Of a stretch of 21,142 nucleotides of DNA, positions 13,716 to 21,142 are shown piece by piece (positions within the stretch are counted from its first letter, which is position 1; every line of letters begins with the position of its first letter). This stretch comes from Bog-159 sp049511415 (lineage in GTDB: Bacteria; Acidobacteriota; Terriglobia; Bryobacterales; Bryobacteraceae): assembly GCA_049511415.1 (NCBI GenBank), contig JBEKYC010000100.1, positions 1 through 21,142 on the forward strand. The letters run 5' to 3'. The position numbers and the translations under genes are program-made. Below the pieces are notes generated by a model. That model made no database searches and was not told the origin of the DNA. It worked only from the letters and a program-made list of their open reading frames with translations.

Positions 13716-15428
13716 ATGCCGTATAAGGCAGCCTCCTTCGCCGAGATCGAAACGAAACTGCGCCAGGATTTTGCGCGGCGCCTGAAAGACAGCGGCCACC
13801 CTTCCGCGGAAATAAACGATCCGGTGTTGCGGATTCTTTTTCGGACATTTGCCAGCCAGTTGGAAACGCTCTATTTCGATACCGAGAAAGTCAAGGAATC
13901 GCTGCTCGACGAATTGATCGGCGGCTTGGGCATGGAGCGGCGGATGCCGCGGCCGGCGCAGACCATCGTGCGGTTTCACGAGCCCTCGGGATACTCGGTC
14001 ATCCCGGCGGGGAGCGAACTGATGGGGACGGCGCAATCCGGCGAGAAGCTGACTTTCACCACGGACGCCACCCTGGCGGTGTCGCCGGCGCGGATTGCAC
14101 TGGCGGCCACGTACCAAAACAACAGTCTGCAATTAATGGCCGGCATGGAACTGCCGGACAACTTCCAGTCCGCCTATCCGTCGGCCGATCCGGTGCCGGC
14201 GGCACTAGGGCCGCACCCGGCCATCATCATAGCCGTGGAGAATCTGCCGGCGGGCCTGTTGAGCCAGCACGGAATCTTTTTTGACGTCAGCGCGCCGGAC
14301 GTGCAGAAGGCCCTGTTGACAGAGAATTGGCGTTTGGCGGGAAGTGACGGACGGTTTGGGGCGGCGGGTTTGCTGCGGCCCTGCCGGCGCAACGCGGGGG
14401 TCCATAACCTGTTGTGGATCGCGGGCGAAACTGTGCCGAACGGTTCCGATAGCGACCCGTCAGGACAGCCGGAATTGCCAAACGGGTTCTACGCCGGCAG
14501 GGTGTTCGTATTTCCAGCGGCGAGCGGATCCCCGGAACCGGCGTGCCTGTGCCGGATTCCGGCGGGTATGGAAGGGCCGTTGTCGCGAATTTTCCGGGGT
14601 GCGGGCGGCCTGTTCCAGGAGCCTCGGGCTTGGCTCAAAATCGGGTTCTCGCCGCAGATCTCCGATCTGCACACCGGCATTCTCTCGGTGGTGCTGCACG
14701 CGATCAGCGCCTCCAATGTGTTCGACCTCAACCAGACTATCGAGTTCGAGACCCAGGGCACATCGGTGCCAGTAAGCCAGGCGGACCGCTACCTGGTCGC
14801 GCCATTGGCCATCACCGGGGGCGACGACAACGCCGCTTATATCCCAGCTTCGCAATCCTCGTCGGAGGTGAACGTAGGGCGATTCAGCATACGCAACGGC
14901 CGTATCGACCTGATCCCGGCGCAGCGCGCGGGGGTGCGGCCCCTAGGCAAAGCCAATATTCCCGTTTGGGCCACCAATGGAGAATTAGGCAACACGGTGG
15001 CGCCCGGCCAATTGCGCAGTTTCGCGCGCTCGGCCACGCCCGCGTTTCGCATTTCCAATCCCATGCCGGCGGCCGGCGGCACCAACGGGGAAGGCTTTCG
15101 GGAAGCGCAAAGACGCTTCGAGGAGGTGCTGCTTTCGCGGTCCCGCATTGTTACTTCCGCGGATCTGCACGCGACCGTGAAGGCGTTCGACCGCCGGATT
15201 GAGGCGGTGGAAGTGTCGGCCGCGCTGCAACGGACGGAGAAGGGATTGCAACGGGTGCAGCGCATCACCGTGGTGCTGAATCAGGACGGATTTCACGACT
15301 TGCGGGAAGAATCGCGCATTCTGCGCGAGGATCTGGAGCGCCACCTGCGCCGGCGCGTGCCATACGATCTGGTGCTCACGGTGGATACGCGCTGGACGAA
15401 CGGTCAAGAGACGGAGGGGAGTGCTTGA
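13716..15428 (+). CDS. tssF: T6SS baseplate protein TssF
   Basis: The 570-residue protein is close to the usual TssF length of about 590. The N-terminus has the family pattern: a helical start (FAEIETKLRQDFARRLKDSG), DPVLRILFRTFASQLETLYF, then LLDELIGG and a move to beta strands (AQTIVRFHEPSGYSVIPAGS). The middle is beta-rich, and the C-terminal segment has the ITSADLHATVKAFD-type region followed by a ferredoxin-like end (RVQRITVVLNQDG). TssF forms the wedge core with TssE and two-lobed TssG. The start is ATG at 13716 with AAGG about 10 nt upstream. The stop TGA overlaps the tssG start TTG by 4 nt. Confidence 0.87.
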   Translation: MPYKAASFAEIETKLRQDFARRLKDSGHPSAEINDPVLRILFRTFASQLETLYFDTEKVKESLLDELIGGLGMERRMPRPAQTIVRFHEPSGYSVIPAGSELMGTAQSGEKLTFTTDATLAVSPARIALAATYQNNSLQLMAGMELPDNFQSAYPSADPVPAALGPHPAIIIAVENLPAGLLSQHGIFFDVSAPDVQKALLTENWRLAGSDGRFGAAGLLRPCRRNAGVHNLLWIAGETVPNGSDSDPSGQPELPNGFYAGRVFVFPAASGSPEPACLCRIPAGMEGPLSRIFRGAGGLFQEPRAWLKIGFSPQISDLHTGILSVVLHAISASNVFDLNQTIEFETQGTSVPVSQADRYLVAPLAITGGDDNAAYIPASQSSSEVNVGRFSIRNGRIDLIPAQRAGVRPLGKANIPVWATNGELGNTVAPGQLRSFARSATPAFRISNPMPAAGGTNGEGFREAQRRFEEVLLSRSRIVTSADLHATVKAFDRRIEAVEVSAALQRTEKGLQRVQRITVVLNQDGFHDLREESRILREDLERHLRRRVPYDLVLTVDTRWTNGQETEGSA

Positions 15429-16384
15429 GTTTCGTCATTCCCGTATCGGCGCCGCCGCAAACCGGTCTTGAACAGGACCCGGTCATGCCCGACTTCGAGC
15501 ATGCCCATTTCTACTTTCACCACACTATCGATTCGTCCCTGGAAATCCTGTGGCAACTGGGGATTTCATCCGCCCGGATATCGATTCGTATGGTGGGGTT
15601 CGACGGGCCATTGGGAAAGATCGTGGGCCAGGACCCGGCGGCGGGAACGCCGCTCGCGCCGAACGTAACGGTGGCGCTGCTCGTCTCCGGTTTGGGCACA
15701 TTTCATCAGTTGCCCGTGGGTATGTGGGACGCGGGCGGGGACGGCGAGATGGGCACGAAGGAGATCGTCGAACTGTTCGACGACTCCGTGCAAAAGGCTG
15801 CCCATTGGGTGCGCGAGGGCGCGCGCATTTTCGACATCCATCCGGATAACCGTCCGGCGTGCGGCCGTTGGATTAACCTGTTTGGCCTGGAGGCGTCCCA
15901 GTGGCCGGAGGAGAACTGGTATGAACTGGCGTTGCTGCTGCCTCAATTGCATCAGATCGCGGGGCGCCAGGACGGGATCCGTCTGGCTCTGAAACAATTG
16001 CTCAACCTGGATCTGCTGGAGATCCGAAAAAGGCAGCGGACCCTTATGGTGGCTCCCCGGGATCTGTCGCTGCTGGGCATGCAAGCCAGCGTGTTGGGAG
16101 CGGATTTTTGCCTGGGCAATCGGCTGGAAAGCGTGCGCGCCTGGGAGATCCGCATTGGCCCTTTGAGCCTGGCGCGGTACGACGAGATGCAGGAGGAGGC
16201 CAACCGGCAGCGGCTGGATGCGGTGCTGCGGTTGAGCATCCCGTTTCATCAAAGCTACGAGGTTTCGTATTTGGTGTTGGATCCGCGGCGGGCGCCTGAA
16301 CTGGGGATCAGGGAACGGAACTCCTGCCTGGGGGTAAACACGCATCTCGGAGCATTGCAGGATTTGCCGGCGGTGACTTGCTAA
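15425..16384 (+). CDS. tssG: T6SS baseplate protein TssG with N-terminal PASTA-like segment
   Basis: The start is TTG at 15425, overlapping the tssF stop as TTGA, with GGAGGGGAG at 15413-15421 just upstream. The 319-residue protein has the TssG C-terminal pattern: ASVLGADFCLGNRL (221-234) then WEIRIGPLSLARYDEM (240-255). Residues of about 60-89 look like a PASTA domain end (GKIVGQDPAAGTPLAPNVTV, then ALLVSG), a small fold normally found in PknB ectodomains and penicillin-binding proteins. The central part (about 110-205) is helical. TssG bridges two TssF copies in the baseplate. The PASTA-like segment is not a feature I know for TssG. Confidence 0.82.
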   Translation: MSFVIPVSAPPQTGLEQDPVMPDFEHAHFYFHHTIDSSLEILWQLGISSARISIRMVGFDGPLGKIVGQDPAAGTPLAPNVTVALLVSGLGTFHQLPVGMWDAGGDGEMGTKEIVELFDDSVQKAAHWVREGARIFDIHPDNRPACGRWINLFGLEASQWPEENWYELALLLPQLHQIAGRQDGIRLALKQLLNLDLLEIRKRQRTLMVAPRDLSLLGMQASVLGADFCLGNRLESVRAWEIRIGPLSLARYDEMQEEANRQRLDAVLRLSIPFHQSYEVSYLVLDPRRAPELGIRERNSCLGVNTHLGALQDLPAVTC

Positions 16385-16394
16385 GGAACAGAAT

Positions 16395-18191
16395 ATGTAT
16401 GGTGACGATGTCAAACTCGGGTCGGTGAACTGGGAGCGGGGCATGCTGCTCCAGCCGGAGCATTTCATCCGGCAGGAGCGCTATTTCGACTCTAAGTTAC
16501 TTTGGCTGTTACGATACGCGACGACGAGCTACGGCCTGATCGGCGGGGGTGCGCGCCTGCCGGATCTGGAGCGCGGCGCCCCGGGGGACGATCCGGCTGT
16601 TTCGGTCAGCGACGACGGCGACGCTTTGAGTATAACGGTGCAGCAATGCCGGGGCATCACACCGGGGGGGTGCCTGGTGGACATCAGCCGGGAGCGCTCG
16701 CTATTTATCGAAATTCCTAAGAAAGAATTGGAGGGCGTCGCCGAGAGCCGGATTTATATTGTTTGCAATCCACACAAGAAGGAGCTGGTGGAGGGCGAAC
16801 AGGACGAACTGAACCCCGAGAAAGAGCCGGAGTGCCATTCGGCTTACAGAATCGCGCTGAAAGTGGCGCCCGAGGACATACCTTACGCGATCGCCGTCGG
16901 ACTGATTGTGCGGGCTCCCGATGGAGTGGAATTCGACCGGGATCCGGACTTCATTCCGGCGTGCGCGTTCGTAGATGCGCACAGCGAACTGGCCGCCGCG
17001 GCGCGCCGCATCATTGAAGAAGTGGTGAAGCTGGCGTCGCGATTCACCGAGCTGCATCGCGCCATGGGCCTATTCATTGCGCTGTTCAAAGATCGGGGTA
17101 TTGAAACCGAGACGGATCTGGAGAGCATGACCTTCGTCGGGCGCATGGTGGTGGCGCTGCAGAATTGCGTGTATGAAATCGTGGACACCAGCCAAACGCC
17201 CCAGTCGTTTTTCGGCCATTTGCGGCGGTTCATCCATAGCGCGGCCGTCTATCTGGACCTAAGCCCGCCGGTGCGCCAGTATTTCGACCTTCTCAAAGAG
17301 TCGGGCGAAACGGAATTCATCGCCCTGCTGGGCCAACAGAAGAAGCTCTTGAGCGCCTCACCCCGGTGGCGCATACAGGAGGATCTCTCGCTGGAAGTGC
17401 AGTCGGCGCAGCAATCGATCGAATCGCTGCGGCGTCTGGAACGGGCACTGGAAGGGAAATACATCGACTTCCGAGTCAATCCGCTGTTGGACGCCATGAG
17501 CTTCGTTTTCGACCGCGAAGGCGAGGTGCTTTACAAGCTGCACGCCAAGTCCACGCGGGTGATGGGCACGGACGATATGCGCAATATGATCTTCGCGAAG
17601 ATGCAGCTGGAGGGCCGCGAAAAATACCGTCTGATCCTGGTAGGCGAGGAAGAGGCAGTTTTCGACCGCGACATCAAAGTTGAAATATATATCAACGAAA
17701 ACAGCGGCTTTCGCAGCAAGCCCCGGTATCTGACGAGCACTTTGCGCTATCCCGGCGAGCAATGCAACTTCGAATTCGACTTCGATGCGCCGGAGGTTCC
17801 TACGATCAGCGATCTGCGCGTGGTGCTGATGGCGGACCATCCGATCAAGGTTGGGATGCTGTTTATCCGGCAGCGCTTCCACGCCGTGAAGAACCAGGAT
17901 CGCGCGCAGCCTTTGCCGCGGCAGGAGAAGCCCCGCGGCGAGGAACTGCCGGTTGAAGAAAAGGCTGCGGTTCCGGACAAGGGACCCCGGTTGAGCGAGT
18001 TCCGCGACCGCAGCAGTTTGCGTCCGGGCCGGCTGAGCCGCGAGCCGGATCGCGGCAGCACCGTCCGGCTGAACAAAGAGAAGGATAGTCCGGAAACATC
18101 GTGGAATCCTCCGCGGCAAGATGGCTGGCCGCCCTCGGAAGGTCCGGACCGGCCACCCTCGGGCGGCAAGCGCAAACGATTTCAAGACTGA
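16395..18191 (+). CDS. tssK: T6SS baseplate protein TssK with extended C-terminal tail
   Basis: The hallmark VNWERGMLLQPEHFIRQERYF (about 11-31) is typical of TssK, which trimerises and ties the baseplate to the membrane complex. The body continues with beta-rich N-terminal shell, a helical middle (about 195-365) and a C-terminal domain with VRVLMAD-type strands ending near 493. TssK is normally about 445 residues; here it has 598. The last 104 or so residues are low-complexity, charged and proline-rich (PPRQDGWPPSEGPDRPPSGG near the end) and probably disordered. The start is ATG at 16395 with AAGGA overlapping the tssG stop. Confidence 0.9.
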   Translation: MYGDDVKLGSVNWERGMLLQPEHFIRQERYFDSKLLWLLRYATTSYGLIGGGARLPDLERGAPGDDPAVSVSDDGDALSITVQQCRGITPGGCLVDISRERSLFIEIPKKELEGVAESRIYIVCNPHKKELVEGEQDELNPEKEPECHSAYRIALKVAPEDIPYAIAVGLIVRAPDGVEFDRDPDFIPACAFVDAHSELAAAARRIIEEVVKLASRFTELHRAMGLFIALFKDRGIETETDLESMTFVGRMVVALQNCVYEIVDTSQTPQSFFGHLRRFIHSAAVYLDLSPPVRQYFDLLKESGETEFIALLGQQKKLLSASPRWRIQEDLSLEVQSAQQSIESLRRLERALEGKYIDFRVNPLLDAMSFVFDREGEVLYKLHAKSTRVMGTDDMRNMIFAKMQLEGREKYRLILVGEEEAVFDRDIKVEIYINENSGFRSKPRYLTSTLRYPGEQCNFEFDFDAPEVPTISDLRVVLMADHPIKVGMLFIRQRFHAVKNQDRAQPLPRQEKPRGEELPVEEKAAVPDKGPRLSEFRDRSSLRPGRLSREPDRGSTVRLNKEKDSPETSWNPPRQDGWPPSEGPDRPPSGGKRKRFQD

Positions 18192-18208
18192 ACGGAGACG
18201 TTAGAAGA

Positions 18209-20767
18209 ATGGCACTGGATCTGGATAAGCTGTCCGGAGATCTCGAGGACGCCCTGGAGCGGGCGCGGTTGCTGGCCGAACGGCGGCAGCAGTCGCTGAT
18301 CACCCCGTTCCACATGATGTTCGTTTTGCTGGAGAACGGCGGCCCTTTGGCGGCGGTGGTGGAACGGGCGGGAGCGTCCTGCGAGGCGCTGCTGGACGCC
18401 ATGGCGGCGCGCCTGAATCACGAGGGCGTGCAAAAGCTGGAGCCCGGAAAACGGCCCACGGCGTCCCGATCGCTGCGCCAATTGATCGAGAAATCGTTCG
18501 CCAAAATGGAAGAACGCGGCGCCGAGCGGGCCGAACCGGTCGATTTTCTGCAGGCGGCGCTGGAGTTCAGTGAAGATCAGTTCAAAGCGGATCTGCGGCA
18601 AGCCGGTGTAACGCGCAAATCCGTGGAGCATGCGGCGCAGTCGCAAGCTTCGGCGGGCGAAGCGTTAGGCGAAACCAAGAAGCCGCCCGCCGCGCCGGCT
18701 ACCGGTTTGAAAAGTCTGGAGCGATTCGGGCGCGATCTGACGGCGGCTGCCACCGCCGGCGAACTGATGCCCGTGATCGGGCGGGACAACGAGATCCGCC
18801 AGGTGATTCAGACCTTGCTCCGCAAGACCAAGAACAACCCCGTCCTGGTGGGTGATCCAGGCACCGGCAAGACCGCCGTGGCGGAAGGCCTGGCGTTGCG
18901 CATTGCGGCCGGAGACGTGCCGGACTCGTTGAAGAAGTGCCGGCTGTACTCGCTGGACCTGGCCTCCATGGTGGCGGGGGCCAAGTACCGCGGCGAGTTT
19001 GAGGAGCGCATCAAGACCGTGGTGGAAGAGGTGCGTGCCCGCAAGGGCGAGATTATCCTGTTTCTGGATGAAATCCATACTTTGGTGGGAGCCGGCGGCA
19101 CCGAAGGCGGCATGGATGCCGCCAACATTCTAAAACCGGCGTTGGCCCGCGGTGAGCTGCGCTGCATCGGCGCTACTACGTTTGACGAGTACCGCGAGCG
19201 CATCGAGAAGGATGGCGCGTTGGCGCGCCGGTTCGAGCTGGTCACGGTAAAGGAACCCACCGACGAGACCATGCTTACAATGCTGCGCGGTTTGCGGCCG
19301 CGCTATGAGGCTTATCATGGTGTGCGGCTGTCCGAAGAAGCTTTGCAGGCTGCTATCAAGCTCTCGCGCCGGTATATCCGCACGCGCTTTCTGCCGGACA
19401 AAGCCATCGACGTGATCGATGAAGCCACGGCGCGTTTGCGTATGCAGAAGGAATCCAAACCGACGGCTATCGACCAGTTGGAACGGCGGCTTCTGCAAAA
19501 GAAGGCGGAACTGGCTTCGCTGGAGACGAATCCCACGCCGCCGCGCGCGGCCGTCGAGGCACTGAAAAAAGAAATCGACGAGCTAAGCCCCACGGTGGAG
19601 AAGCTGGTGACCAAGTGGAAGACGCAAAAAGAGGCGTCGGACAACCTGCAGAAAACCAAGCAGGCGATCGAGCAGCAGAACAGCGCACTGGCCGCCGCCG
19701 AAGCGCAGGGCGATGTGACGAAGGCGGCCGAGATCCGCTATGGCGCGCTCAAGTATCTCGACCAGCAGCGCGAGGATCTGGAAAAGCAGCTGGCCGGTAT
19801 TGCGAGCGAGGGCGGCATGATCCCCGAGGAGGTGCATCCCGAGCATGTGGCCGAAGTGGTGGCCGAGCGGGTGGGGGTGCCCATCCAGCGGATGCTGGAG
19901 AGCGAGCGCGACCGGCTGTTGAAGCTGGAGGAACGCATCGGCGAGCGGGTCTACGGCCAGGACGAGGCCGTATTCGCGGTGTCCGAGGCTGTCCGCCGCA
20001 TGCGCGCGGATCTGCAGACGGACCGCAAGCCTGCGTCGTTTCTGTTCGTGGGACCCACAGGCGTGGGGAAGACGGAACTGGCGAAGGCCCTGGCCGAGGC
20101 GCTCTTCGACGATGAGAATGCGCTGATCCGCATCGACATGGGCGAATACAAGGACAAGTCTTCCACGTCCAGCCTGATCGGTTCCCGCCCCGGCCTGGTT
20201 GGTTCGGACGAAGGCGGCTTTTTAACGGAGCAGGTCCGCCGGTCGCCTTATTCCGTGGTGCTGTTCGACGAGGTCGAGAAGGCGCACTGCGACTTTTCGA
20301 GCACCATGGTCATGTTCACCTCCAACTTGGGCGTCCGGGAGGCCATGGACGCGACGGAAGACCTGGACAAGCGCAAGGAAATCATCCTGGAAGTCGTGAA
20401 GGGCACGCTGCGTCCGGAATTCTTCAATCGCCTCTCTTATGTCCTGGCCTTCAATTCGTTGACTGCGACGGAGCTGGAGCGTATCGTGAATACGCACCTG
20501 GACAAGCTACGGAAGAAGCTGGCAGAGGACCGCGAGATCGGGCTGGTGGTGAGTCCGGAGGCGGTGGCGTATCTGGCCAAGGAGTCCTACGACCCCGCCT
20601 ACGGGGCTCGGCCCGTGGGCCGGACGATGCAGCGGCTGGTGCTGTCGCCACTGGCGACAGTTATACTATCCGGTGAGGTCGCCGCCGGGCAGACCTTGCA
20701 CATCGGGTATGAGGAAGCGAGCGGGCTCAATATCGGCGTGGAAGACTCGCGCGCGGCGGCTGTCTAG
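18209..20767 (+). CDS. tssH: ClpV/ClpB-type AAA+ ATPase TssH
   Basis: The start is ATG at 18209 after GGAGA, 18 nt beyond the tssK stop; a longer frame from 18101 would overlap tssK. The 852-residue protein has a Clp N-domain (about 1-145), AAA domain 1 with GDPGTGKT (215-222), FLDEIH (Asp287, Glu288) and pore loop AGAKYRGEF, and a coiled-coil middle domain with the ClpB-like GDVTKAAEIRYG. AAA domain 2 has GPTGVGKT (615-622), LFDEVEKAH (Asp687, Glu688) and the FFNR arginine region. TssH disassembles contracted sheath for reuse. AAA domain 2 is odd: about 23 residues are missing between DEVEKAH and MFTSN (around 20288), and the second pore loop has Leu663 in place of Tyr. Gene context favours ClpV over housekeeping ClpB. 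Confidence 0.9.
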   Translation: MALDLDKLSGDLEDALERARLLAERRQQSLITPFHMMFVLLENGGPLAAVVERAGASCEALLDAMAARLNHEGVQKLEPGKRPTASRSLRQLIEKSFAKMEERGAERAEPVDFLQAALEFSEDQFKADLRQAGVTRKSVEHAAQSQASAGEALGETKKPPAAPATGLKSLERFGRDLTAAATAGELMPVIGRDNEIRQVIQTLLRKTKNNPVLVGDPGTGKTAVAEGLALRIAAGDVPDSLKKCRLYSLDLASMVAGAKYRGEFEERIKTVVEEVRARKGEIILFLDEIHTLVGAGGTEGGMDAANILKPALARGELRCIGATTFDEYRERIEKDGALARRFELVTVKEPTDETMLTMLRGLRPRYEAYHGVRLSEEALQAAIKLSRRYIRTRFLPDKAIDVIDEATARLRMQKESKPTAIDQLERRLLQKKAELASLETNPTPPRAAVEALKKEIDELSPTVEKLVTKWKTQKEASDNLQKTKQAIEQQNSALAAAEAQGDVTKAAEIRYGALKYLDQQREDLEKQLAGIASEGGMIPEEVHPEHVAEVVAERVGVPIQRMLESERDRLLKLEERIGERVYGQDEAVFAVSEAVRRMRADLQTDRKPASFLFVGPTGVGKTELAKALAEALFDDENALIRIDMGEYKDKSSTSSLIGSRPGLVGSDEGGFLTEQVRRSPYSVVLFDEVEKAHCDFSSTMVMFTSNLGVREAMDATEDLDKRKEIILEVVKGTLRPEFFNRLSYVLAFNSLTATELERIVNTHLDKLRKKLAEDREIGLVVSPEAVAYLAKESYDPAYGARPVGRTMQRLVLSPLATVILSGEVAAGQTLHIGYEEASGLNIGVEDSRAAAV

Positions 20768-21142
20768 CACGCGGGCGTTGGTCCGGGTGCTGGTGGTTGC
20801 ACTGCTGCTGCCGATGGGGATCAGCCTCGCACAGACGGCGCCTCCCGCGAACGGCGCGGTCGATACCAAGGCAGTTAGCGACCTGATGCTGCAGGCGCTC
20901 CACACCTCCGACCCCGCGGCACGCATCAAGATTTACGAAGACGTCATCAAGCTCGATCCGAATAACACCCAGGCGTACAACGAGAGGGAAAAGGCCGTAC
21001 AGGAGATCCAAAAGAACAAGCAGGACGCGGCCGACAAGCAGCGCAAGGATGGCGAGGCACGCGCCAAGGAAACGGAAGGCAAGAAGGCGATAGACGGCGC
21101 GGAGAAGGCCTTCTACCAAGGCAACTACGGATTAGCGCAGCA
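20709..21142 (+). CDS. Secreted TPR-like protein, N-terminal part (runs off right edge)
   Basis: An open frame runs from ATG at 20709 to the right edge, overlapping the end of tssH by 59 nt in another frame. TTG at 20778 is an alternative start that would give a more compact signal peptide (LVRVLVVALLLPMGISLAQ). Neither has a clear Shine-Dalgarno sequence. After the signal peptide, a TPR-like pair of helices is visible (AARIKIYEDVIKLDPNNTQA). A Lys/Glu/Ala-rich coiled-coil segment follows, then the start of another helix (AFYQGNYGLAQ). It is probably a periplasmic or secreted protein of the same operon. No function can be assigned from the fragment. Confidence 0.72.
   Translation, partial: MRKRAGSISAWKTRARRLSSTRALVRVLVVALLLPMGISLAQTAPPANGAVDTKAVSDLMLQALHTSDPAARIKIYEDVIKLDPNNTQAYNEREKAVQEIQKNKQDAADKQRKDGEARAKETEGKKAIDGAEKAFYQGNYGLAQ

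Noticed and set aside
18101..18208. TTG start of tssH inside tssK
   Set aside because: The Clp N-domain begins at the ATG at 18209, which has its own GGAGA site; the upstream part is an out-of-frame reading of the tssK tail.
18209..20767. Housekeeping disaggregase ClpB
   Set aside because: The middle domain is ClpB-like, but the gene sits directly after tssK in a tss operon and its second AAA domain departs from the highly conserved ClpB sequence.

Overview
The window is high-GC bacterial DNA, densely packed with genes and without rRNA, tRNA, insertion sequences or CRISPR. Gene content and style (eukaryote-like Ser/Thr kinase, FHA and VWA membrane proteins, a ubiquitin-like conjugation cassette and a divergent type VI secretion cluster) suggest an environmental bacterium, plausibly an acidobacterium of the Solibacter/Bryobacter kind. 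That placement is inference from gene style, not a sequence comparison.

Two divergent gene blocks meet near position 8025-8230. The left block runs on the minus strand. It begins with four translationally coupled genes: an E1/ThiF-like activating enzyme with a zinc ribbon (6912-8021), a four-helix membrane protein with two RING-like cysteine clusters (6184-6915), an 88-residue ubiquitin-like protein (5918-6184) and an E2-like conjugating enzyme with HPN and the active-site Cys (5317-5916). Next come a PknB-type membrane Ser/Thr kinase with FN3 and Ig-like outer domains (3679-5262) and four envelope proteins of unknown function (coiled-coil, proline-rich, signal peptide or single TM; 3597 down past the left edge).

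The right block runs on the plus strand from a good sigma70-type promoter (TTGACA-N18-TATACT, 8168-8197). Its genes are a multi-TM protein with a C-terminal FHA-like domain, a VWA membrane protein, TssB, TssC, a small proline-rich ORF, Hcp, TssE, TssF, TssG, TssK, the ClpV/ClpB-type ATPase TssH, and the start of a secreted TPR-like protein cut by the right edge. This is the cytoplasmic part of a type VI secretion system: sheath, tube, baseplate and recycling ATPase. TssA, TssJ, TssL, TssM, VgrG and PAAR are not in the window.

The most notable feature is a complete E1-E2-Ubl-RING-like cassette, with a kinase, divergently transcribed from a T6SS operon. A working hypothesis is that Ubl conjugation at the membrane and Thr phosphorylation control or modify the secretion apparatus or its envelope proteins. 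Secondary oddities are an apparent in-frame loss of about 23 residues in the second AAA+ domain of TssH, an ATT start for tssE, a PASTA-like segment at the N-terminus of TssG, and a kinase gene that may be read from a leaderless mRNA.
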